From the NCBI RefSeq assembly GCF_042767895.1, contig NC_091557.1, forward strand, positions 39,701,684-39,719,183: a stretch of 17,500 nt of DNA, read 5' to 3'. Positions 8,991 to 15,942 of this stretch are shown here, piece by piece. The notes under the pieces were generated by a model, which searched no databases, had not been told where the DNA came from, and saw only the letters and a program-made list of their open reading frames with translations. The translations under genes and the position numbers were made by a program. Each line of letters starts with the position of its first letter. The stretch's first letter is position 1. This stretch comes from Penaeus vannamei. Taxonomy: Eukaryota; Arthropoda; Malacostraca; Decapoda; Penaeidae.

Positions 8991-9014
8991 TTTTTTTTTT
9001 TTTTTTTTTTTTTT
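8991..9014 (-). repeat. Poly-T run (24 T)
   Basis: An uninterrupted T run. Read on the minus strand it would be a poly-A tail for sequence lying at higher coordinates, so a retroposed insertion is possible. No source gene or target-site duplication was recognised. Confidence 0.9.
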
Positions 9015-9099
9015 ACTGATTTAATTCCGGTGTCTTGGGAATAACGAAGGAGATTATAGTTTTCATAAAGATCTTATGCACAAGGAAATCTACACATTT

Positions 9100-9345
9100 C
9101 GGAAAAATTGATAAATTAAATACAAACGTAGATAAATGAAGGCATAAAAAGTAGATAAAGTAAAGTGAACTGATAGATAGAAGAATACATAGGTAAATAA
9201 ATTAAAGGATTGGATATAAATAAAGTAAAGCTGATAAATTGATCAATGAAGGAATAAATATGTAGATAAATAAATTGATAAATAAATGCAGTAAATCAAT
9301 ACATAAACAGCTGAATTAATAAAAATTAAGTAATGCGTAACAATA
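9100..9345. repeat. Degenerate GATAAATA-type repeat
   Basis: GATAAATA, AATAAAT and GTAGATAAA words recur irregularly over about 245 bp. It resembles a decayed tetranucleotide microsatellite. Confidence 0.75.
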
Positions 9346-9500
9346 ACGAAATAGTAAGAACAAGAAAATGCAAAAGCTCCAAAATGCCAACAAACCTAAC
9401 CTGCATTTGGACTTCTTGATCATCGCTCTTTCTTCCCCTTCTCGCCTCATCCCGCCCTATTCTTTTCTCTTTTTTACCTCCTCTCAACCTATTCTCCTCC
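9346..9500. other. Transition from AT-rich to pyrimidine-rich DNA
   Basis: A short unique stretch whose right half (from about 9410) is T/C-rich. No gene is seen. Confidence 0.4.
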
Positions 9501-9763
9501 CACCCCTACCCTTGCCCTAACCCCCACCCCTGCCCTAACCCCCACCCCTGCCCTAACCGCCATCCCTGCCCTAACCCCCACCCTTGCCCTAACCCCCACC
9601 CCTGCCCTAACCCCCACCCCTGCCCTAACCCCCACCCCTGCCCTTACCCCCACCTCTGCCCTAACCCCCACCCCTGCCCTAACCCCTACCCCTGCCCTAA
9701 ACCCCACCTCTACCCTAACCCCTACCCCTGCCCTAACCCTCACCCTGCCCTAACCCCCTACCC
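9501..9763. repeat. 18-bp telomere-like minisatellite
   Basis: About 14 tandem units with consensus CACCCCTGCCCTAACCCC, with scattered substitutions such as CCTACC, CTTGCC and CACCTC. Each contains CCCTAACCC, so the minus strand reads GGGTTAGGG within GGGG-rich units. Eighteen is a multiple of three, so the minus-strand frame reads a six-residue Gly-Val-Gly-Val-Arg-Ala repeat; I consider this an artefact. The minus strand has many closely spaced G runs and should be able to form G-quadruplexes. Confidence 0.93.
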
Positions 9764-10018
9764 AATCTTTACACCTCTCCTCTCTCCCTTTCCTTCACTC
9801 AAACATCGCCAATATCCTGGTCTTCTTACACACTTGGTCTCACCCGTTTATCCACCCCTTCTAATCCCCTAGTTCATCCAATCCTACCCTTTCATCTTTC
9901 CCTTCTCTCTCATGTCCTATCATCCCATCTCCTTTGACTTACGCTTGACTTCACCCTAATTTTCTCTACTTCCTGTTACCTGTACCCTACCCTCTCCCTA
10001 ACCTGTGTCTCATGCTTC
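9764..10018. other. Pyrimidine-rich spacer
   Basis: T/C-rich single-copy sequence with CCCTACC, TCATCCC and ATCCTACCC words between two minisatellites. No gene is seen. Confidence 0.5.
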
Positions 10019-10340
10019 CTCTCACCCACCCTATCCTCTACCTGTTCTCTTGTTCCCTCTCGCCCACCCTGTCCTCTACCTGTTCTCTTGCATTTTCTCA
10101 CTCACTCTATCCTCTACCTGTTCTCTTGCTTTCTCTCGCCCACTCTATCCTCTACTTGTTCTCTTGCTTTCTCTCACCCACTCTATCCTCGACCTGTTCT
10201 CTTGCTTTCTCTCACCCACCCTATCCTCTACCTCTTCTCTTGTTCCCTCTCACCCACCCTATCATCTACCTGTTCTCTTGCTTTCTCTCGCCCACCCTAT
10301 CCTCTCCTCTTCTCCTGCTTCCTCTTACCCACCCTAATTT
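10019..10340. repeat. 38-bp pyrimidine-rich minisatellite
   Basis: About 8.5 tandem units of 38 bp, starting CTCTCACCCACCCTATCC and ending with TTCTCTTGCTTT. Unit starts step by 38 from 10019 (10057, 10095 and so on), with a one-base slip in the last full unit. Variation is modest: CACCC or CGCCC, CTATCC or CTGTCC, GCTTTC or GTTCCC. Because 38 is not a multiple of three, the same peptide (around YPLPVLLLSLAHP) recurs in all three plus frames, which argues strongly that these frames are not genes. Confidence 0.95.
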
Positions 10341-10577
10341 AGCCGTCTCCACCACTCTCTGTTCCCCTTACCTGTCCTTAAACCCGCTGTCTCTCCCCCT
10401 TAGCCAGGCAACCCCTTCCCTTTTCTCCTCACCTCCCCCCCCCCTCCCGATTCGCTGAGCGGAGACCCCGGGTGGCAAGGCTGTTGACATTTCTGTGTCT
10501 GATGACAGCATCACGTCATTAGCAACCGCTGTTATAGCACTATTTGTTAGACTAACACAGGGTGTGATTTGCAAGTG
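10341..10577. other. Pyrimidine tail and short unique segment
   Basis: C/T-rich sequence to about 10448 (ending in a run of about 10 C), then about 130 bp of mixed composition with several CpGs. A plus-strand frame through 10471-10577 reads DDSITSLATAVIALFVRLTQ and is not low-complexity, but it matches no family I recognise and soon runs into GA repeats. It could be chance or an exon remnant. Confidence 0.4.
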
Positions 10578-10800
10578 TCAGCACTCTGGGAGAGAGAGAG
10601 GTGGAGAAAGAGAGAAGGGGAGGAAGAGAGGGAGAGGGAGGGAGGGAGAGGGAGGGAGAGGGAGGGAGGGAGGGAGAGGGAGGGAGAGGGAGAGAGGGAG
10701 ATAGAGGGAGAGAGGGAGAGAGGGAGAGAGGGAGAGGGGGAGAGGGAGAGGGAGAGGGAGAGAGGGAGAGGGAGAGAGAGAAAGAGAAAGAGAGACAGAA
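10578..10800. repeat. (GAGGGA)n-type polypurine tract
   Basis: About 220 bp that is nearly all purine on the plus strand (GGGAGAGGGAGGGAGGG words), with only rare T. Mirror symmetry and G runs make triplex (H-DNA) or G-quadruplex formation possible. Confidence 0.93.
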
Positions 10801-10905
10801 GGATTATTATTATCATCATTGTCATTTTTATTACTATTATCATTATTATTATAATGATTACTGTTACTATTATTAATATCATCATTATCAATATCACTAG
10901 CTGGA
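10801..10905. repeat. ATT/ATC trinucleotide tract
   Basis: Imperfect ATTATTATC and ATCATCATT words follow directly after the polypurine tract. Confidence 0.85.
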
Positions 10906-11323
10906 CCTCTCGAAATTCCACAAAAAGAAGACATACTCTTCTCTTCCTTTTTCCCCTTCCTCCTCCTACCTTACATCCTCCCCCCTTCACATATTTACTT
11001 TCTCTTTCCCTCTCCCGCTCTACGACCCCATCCCTCCGAAAACCTTCCTTAAATTCACTCTTCCCTTCTCACTTCCTTTTCCTCTTCCTCTTCCGCTCTG
11101 GTATCCTCTTCGCCCCCCCCCCCCCTCCGTCTTTTCTCTCTCTCTGAGCTCCCTCTTTCTTTCTCCTTCCCACTCTTCTTTCTTCTTTAACCCCCCTCCG
11201 TTTCTCCTTCCGTATCTCCCTTCTCTCTTTAAAACATCACCTCCTTTTCTCCCTCTCCCTTTTCCTTACCCCTTTCCCTTAGCTTTGTTCTTTGTGCTTT
11301 AACTGACTGTTTACTTACCTCGA
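10906..11323. other. Pyrimidine-rich region, no gene seen
   Basis: Mostly C/T-rich sequence with a 13-base C run at 11113-11125. Open frames encode Ser/Leu/Pro/Phe runs and show no domain. Confidence 0.6.
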
Positions 11324-11593
11324 AGAAGAAGAATAGTAGTAATAGTATTAGTAGTAGTAATAGTAATAATAGTAGTAATAATAACAATATTAATACCGAT
11401 AATAATAAAGATAATAACACCAACAGCAATAACAATCATGATAATATCAACAACAATAATAATAACAATAACACTATAATGAAATAGTAGTAGTAATAGT
11501 AATAATAATAACAATATTAATACTGATAATAATAAACATAATAACACCACCACCAATAATAATAATGATAACAACAACAACAACAGCAACAAC

Positions 11594-11643
<50 letters not shown>

Positions 11644-11700
11644 TAATAACAACAACAACAACAATAATAATGATAATAACAACAATGAATTATTATTAAG
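11324..11700. repeat. AAT/AAC/AGT tract with internal segmental duplication
   Basis: Trinucleotide-rich DNA. A segment of about 75 bp around 11381 (ATAACAATATTAATACCGAT) recurs around 11508 (the same with ACTGAT), offset by about 127 bp, with an indel of about 9 bp upstream. Positions 11588-11640 are nearly pure AAT. Leu, Tyr or Cys homopolymer-like frames on the minus strand are artefacts. Confidence 0.9.
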
Positions 11701-12065
11701 TCCTCACACATGGGATACGATTCCAGGTATAAAATATCCATCGCCAAAAAAAAAAAAAAAAAAAAAAAAATTGTCTGCACTCAAACAAAATATAATTTAT
11801 GGCGTAGTTTATAAGCGCTTTATACAGACAAAGAAGTTTATTATCATTATTGTCGTTATTGTTGATATGTTCTTTATCATTATGTTAATGTAAATGATGA
11901 TTATAATATTAAAAAAGAAATATATATAATATTTGATAATGCTCATTGTGATCTGAACAAATACTTTAAACCTAAATTAAGGTAAAAACATCACAGCTAA
12001 CCATGCCTTATGATCATTCCTTAAATAACGTTTCATTATGACATTCATTTACCGTCAAGACCATC
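11701..12065. other. AT-rich spacer with poly-A
   Basis: Contains a 25-26-base A run at 11745-11770. The remaining AT-rich sequence holds no supported gene. Confidence 0.5.
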
Positions 12066-12128
12066 AAAAAAAAAAAAAAAAATGAATAAATAAATAAATA
12101 AAAATAAATAAATAAATAAATAAAAATA
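12066..12128. repeat. Poly-A followed by (AAAT)n
   Basis: A run of about 16 A followed by a dozen AAAT units with one or two interruptions. An A run followed by a short-period A-rich repeat is a common residue of a retroposon tail, but no body was recognised upstream. Confidence 0.9.
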
Positions 12129-12239
12129 GAAGCAAGAGTTAAGCTGTAAAGAATAGACAGTGCAGCGATCTTCCTTATATGGCTCATCCACCATGACCTC
12201 ATTTTCTGCAGCGAATCATTTTACACACATCACGTTTCT
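12129..12239. other. Short unique spacer
   Basis: About 110 bp, mixed composition. No feature is supported. Confidence 0.4.
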
Positions 12240-12424
12240 TAATTTGTATCCTTCCCTTCCTTCCCCAAGCCCATTTCATCACCCCCACCCCCCACCCCTT
12301 TCCTCCCTCCCTTCCCCTCGCTCCCTCCCAACACTCCCTCCAACTCCCCATCCCCTCCTACCCCTCTCATTCCGCCATTCCCCCCCTCCTTCCCCATACC
12401 CCTCCCCCCCTCGAAACACCAAGA
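12240..12424. repeat. Pyrimidine-rich tract (CCCTCC/CCCCAC)
   Basis: Nearly pure C/T, with many runs of 4-7 C. The minus strand is therefore G-run-rich and could form G-quadruplexes. Confidence 0.85.
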
Positions 12425-12720
12425 TAACCGCCCCCAGTGTGAAAAATGGCGAATCAGGACTTTTGTATGTATATTCCCGCTACGGAAATATCAAATTTGC
12501 ATAAAACATGCACTAAAAGCAACGCTCACGGTCGAACCCGCGGCGGAAACCATGAATTTCTTATTTTCCAGCGAGTCTAAAACCCTAGCCAAGGTGCGGT
12601 TGTTTCCTCATCTAAAATGGATCCTCATTATCTTCAACATCCGGCTTTCCTTGCCGTTATCAAAACCGACCATGGGCACTAATGGATCGAGCCTCCGCGA
12701 CGGGTTCAGTATAGATAATT
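12425..12720. other. Unique CpG-containing segment between pyrimidine and purine tracts
   Basis: About 295 bp of balanced composition with several CpGs (GAACCCGCGGCGG near 12534, CCTCCGCGACGGG near 12692). No frame resembles a known protein. It may be an island of older unique sequence. A tRNA-like GGTCGAACC at 12531-12539 was checked and does not sit in a cloverleaf. Confidence 0.4.
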
Positions 12721-13003
12721 AGAGAGGGAGAAAGAGAGCGAATGGGGGAGGGGGGGTGAGGGAGAGAGGGAGGATAAAGGGGAGAAAGAGAGAGATGGTG
12801 GGGTGGGGGGCAGAGGAAGCGCGTGGGAAGAGGAAGGGAAAGGAGAAACCAAAAGGAAGAGCGGGGGGGGGGGGGGAGATACCGACAGAGAGGGAAAGGA
12901 AAAGAGGAGGAAGAGAAGGAGAGAGAGAAAGGGGGAGAGAACTACAGATAGCGAATGGGGGGAAGGGAGGAGGGAAAAGGGGAGATCAGAAAAAAGAGCG
13001 AGC

Positions 13004-13051
<48 letters not shown>
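12721..13051. repeat. GA-rich polypurine region ending in (GA)n
   Basis: Purine-rich DNA with GGGAGA words, a 14-base G run at 12863-12876 and a nearly pure GA run at about 13005-13051. Frames rich in Arg/Glu/Gly here are artefacts. Confidence 0.9.
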
Positions 13052-13057
13052 AAGTTT

Positions 13058-13095
13058 CCTACAATCTAGATATTACATCAATACGAAGAAGAAAA
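13058..13095 (+). repeat. Dispersed fragment of the 3' satellite monomer
   Basis: These 38 bases (starting CCTACAATCTAGATATTAC and ending GAAGAAGAAAA) are identical to 16610-16647 in the satellite array nearly 3 kb away. Weaker similarity continues for another ten bases or so (ATCAAAC). The fragment is in the same orientation as the array. Confidence 0.9.
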
Positions 13096-13099
13096 TATC

Positions 13100-13810
13100 A
13101 AACATAAATGAATGAAAATAGGAGAAAGAATAATTCAGTCTCAAGTATAAATAATAAAACGATAAAAGGAGTGGAGAAGAGTAAGAAAAGACGACAAAGG
13201 AATAAGGGAGAGAAACAATAACGATAAAGAAAAAGACGATAATAGTGATGATTGCAATGATGACAAAAAATCAAAGCAACAACAATGATGATATAATAAT
13301 AGTGATTATGATAATGATAATAACGCTTATAATAGCAATAACAGCGAGAAAATGAGGATAAAGATGATTATGATAATAATAATAATAATAATAATAATAA
13401 TCAGAAGGATAATGATAGAATTAATGGCAGTAATAATAATCATTATAACAATAATAACTATGATAATAACAATTGTTATAACAAAATGATAGTTATCATT
13501 TGATAAGAATGATAATGATAACAATAAGCAAAATAATGAGGATAACAGTGACTATGAGAATGAAACTGATGATAATAATATTAGTAATAGAATCAATAAT
13601 GATAATTATAATATTAATGATAATAATGGACGTGACAATAATAATCATTATAATAATAGATAGCGTGTGAGTAAATTAATAACCAAAGTCATAATAATAA
13701 AAATAGAAGGAATAATAAAGACAATAAAAAATATTAATAATGATAATAACCATAAAATCAAAGGCAAAAGTAATAATTCTGATGATAATAATAATCATCG
13801 ATAAAGATAA
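13100..13810. repeat. Imperfect AAT/GAT/AAC trinucleotide region
   Basis: About 700 bp of degenerate ATAATGATAATAA-type repeat. It contains a nearly pure AAT run at about 13374-13400 and small palindromes such as ATAACAATTGTTAT near 13466. Confidence 0.88.
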
Positions 13811-13900
13811 TGTAGAATATACATATTCAATAAAAATGGTGCCAGGTCAGACGATATTCCCTTTATTCAGTGAAGACATGGCATGCTTGCAGACATAAAT
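13811..13900. other. Short unique spacer
   Basis: No feature is supported. Confidence 0.4.
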
Positions 13901-13980
13901 GAGTGTGAGGCTTCATGAGGCATCATATAACAGCATGAAACAACATAAGACACCATGAGGCCCCAAGAGACGCTATGAGA
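13901..13980. repeat. Decayed 10-bp periodic repeat
   Basis: Eight consecutive 10-bp blocks share a CAT-like triplet at positions 4-6 and a purine-rich end: CTTCATGAGG, CATCATATAA, CAGCATGAAA, CAACATAAGA, CACCATGAGG and others. The consensus is roughly CNNCATGAGA. Individual units are diverged, but the 10-bp phase is kept throughout. Confidence 0.75.
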
Positions 13981-14965
13981 TATTCGAGCGTCAAAATGGC
14001 AGTAAATAACAGAGACCATAAAAGGATAATCATTATAATAATATTGATGGTACTTATAACAACAATTGGTAAGCCGACACTATTTACAATATCAAAAGTG
14101 ACAATCGAGATAATAATACATGTCGGATAAGAGTATTATTAAATATACAATATGCTGAATAACAATATATGCCATTATTTCGCATTAAAAAAAAAAAATC
14201 TTTAATCCTAACCCGCTGAACAAAGCGCCTATTGTTCATACAACAACACTGACCATGGAATCGAGAATATTACACGTTCCAGACACAGCGCCACAAGTAG
14301 ATGCTTGGATACACCACCTTTACAACAAATATGCACATAAGCACATAAATGGATAAATAAGTATCTAACACAGATCCTAAAGTTGATCCATTCCCGACAA
14401 CATTTGAACATTTATGGAGAACACTTGATGGTAGTCGCTATATTTATAAGACCAATTCAGACATGAACGAAATGACTTCACGAACCATCACACGAAATGG
14501 TGATACACTTGGAATACAGCTCGCATATCTCGGCAATAAACTTTATGGAGGCCCAAGACACACCGTCAACAGAGGAGACGTGATGGCGGAGAATGTTCAG
14601 TACGCGCGAAAATATTCATGTCAATCACACCATCGGCAGGATTCAGAATTTTGAAATTACCATCAATTAAACCTGATGAAATATTGCAGAATCAAAATAA
14701 CACGAATCAGGCACGGTGAATTTCGTAATAAAATGTGCCATCATTTGTCAACATAAACAAAACACGTTTACGAACTCGCACATTGTACCAGGCTTGTACA
14801 GAGAAATTGTTGCACAAATTATTGATATGAAGATAAATCAATATATATGTATTTGTATGTAAAATGATAAGAAAATTATATGCGACAAAATAAGTTGAAT
14901 TTATAATGAAACAAACTTTGTCGTCTGCACACGCGTCATTGCATTCCAATGTAAAATCATACAAA
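13981..14965. other. AT-rich unique region, no gene recognised
   Basis: Almost 1 kb of mostly unique sequence. Small frames at 14229-14411 (minus) and 14463-14654 (plus, 63 codons, starting MNEMTSRTITRNGDT) are not low-complexity but resemble no family I know. I see no splice-bounded exon with good support. A 9-base A run lies near 14189. Confidence 0.4.
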
Positions 14966-15120
14966 TAATGATAATGATAATGATGATAGTAATAATAATA
15001 GTGATAATGTACATGCCAATATTTGCAAAAATGATAGTAATATGTCATGAAAATTTTTGAATTAATAACAGTGACAACAATGACAATAATAATAATGATA
15101 ATAGTAATAATAACAACAAC

Positions 15121-15152
<32 letters not shown>

Positions 15153-15299
15153 TGATAATAAAAATTATCATTATTATTATTTTATTATTATTATTATTGT
15201 TATAATTATTATCAATATTATTATCTTTATTATTGTTATAAAACCAAAAATACCAGTGATAAAGATGATAATAACAATAACAATAATTGCAAGAGTAAA
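14966..15299. repeat. AAT-type tract with AAT/ATT foldback
   Basis: Trinucleotide-rich DNA that switches from AAT units to ATT units near 15161. AATGATAAT at 15151-15159 and ATTATCATT at 15164-15172 are exact inverses around AAAA. The flanking (AAT)n and (ATT)n extend the potential stem to about 35-45 bp per arm with few mismatches. Confidence 0.9.
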
Positions 15300-15540
15300 A
15301 GAAGCCAGAGAAAGGCGCCAGACAGCCTGGCGCCACCCGGAACGTCGCTCAACGCCCGACGGCGACACAGCGCTAAGGAGTTGGAAAGAAGTGTAAGGGA
15401 AATAACACATCGCGAGGACTTGGGGCTTTCACGCGATCTGGAATCCATAGCTTCTTGCCGTTTGAAATGTGAATTATGCTGCTGACTTAGCGCATATAAA
15501 CATATATGCACATATTGAGAAATGTATGGTATGTCTATCT
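15300..15540. other. GC-richer unique segment with strong hairpin
   Basis: The first 130 bp contain a cluster of CpGs, unlike the flanks. GGCGCCAG (15314-15321) and CTGGCGCC (15327-15334) make a perfect 8-bp stem with a 5-nt loop. A second, weaker pair, GTCGC and GCGAC, lies near 15344-15366. The frames here match no known protein. It could be part of an exon, a promoter-proximal segment or a small structured RNA; none of these is shown. Confidence 0.45.
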
Positions 15541-15547
15541 ATATATA

Positions 15548-15620
15548 TGTGTGTTTGTGTGTTTGTGTGTGTGTTTGTGTTTGTGTTTGTGTGTGGGTGT
15601 GGGTGTGGGTGTGGGTGTGT

Positions 15621-15659
<39 letters not shown>

Positions 15660-15765
15660 TGTTTGTTTGTGTTTGTGTTTGTGTTTGTGTATTTGTGTGT
15701 TTGTGTTTATGTTTGTGTGTGTGTATGTGTTTGTGTGTGCGTGCGTGTACGTGTGCATGTGCGTA
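15548..15765. repeat. (TG)n with TTTG and GGTG variant blocks
   Basis: A variant TG tract in blocks: TGTTTG units, then four GGGTGT units at 15595-15618, a pure TG run at 15627-15655, then TTTGTG units, then TGCG/TACG words. The block structure records successive local expansions of variants. Cys/Val frames are artefacts. Confidence 0.93.
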
Positions 15766-15942
15766 TCTCTGTGTGAGTTTACGTATCTGCTTCCTCTCTC
15801 TCTCCTCTTCCATTTCTGTGTCGGAATCCAGAGAGACATCCCTCGGTCTGAAGGCACGGAGAGAGGCGCGTATTTATATCGTCAAGTGCAGTGCAAGTGG
15901 CAGAGAGTCTCGTTGCCGGAGGCCGAGTCGGACGCACAAACG
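15766..15942. other. Unique segment flanking the satellite array
   Basis: Starts with a short CT run at about 15795-15805, then about 135 bp of balanced, CpG-containing sequence that leads without a break into the first satellite unit. A plus frame here is not low-complexity but matches nothing I recognise. Confidence 0.4.

Noticed and set aside
9489..9743. A Gly-Val-Arg-Ala six-residue repeat protein, elastin-like in look
   Set aside because: It is the minus-strand translation of an 18-bp C-rich minisatellite. The regularity comes from 18 being a multiple of three.
9501..9763. True telomere or chromosome end
   Set aside because: The period is 18 bp with non-telomeric spacers, and unrelated sequence continues for kilobases on both sides.
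10005..10458. A predicted Leu/Ser/Pro-rich secreted or membrane repeat protein
   Set aside because: The same peptide cycles through all three frames of a 38-bp minisatellite, so selection for a protein is unlikely.
12525..12550. tRNA T-arm-like GGTCGAACC
   Set aside because: The loop is one base short, and no acceptor, D or anticodon arms can be drawn around it.
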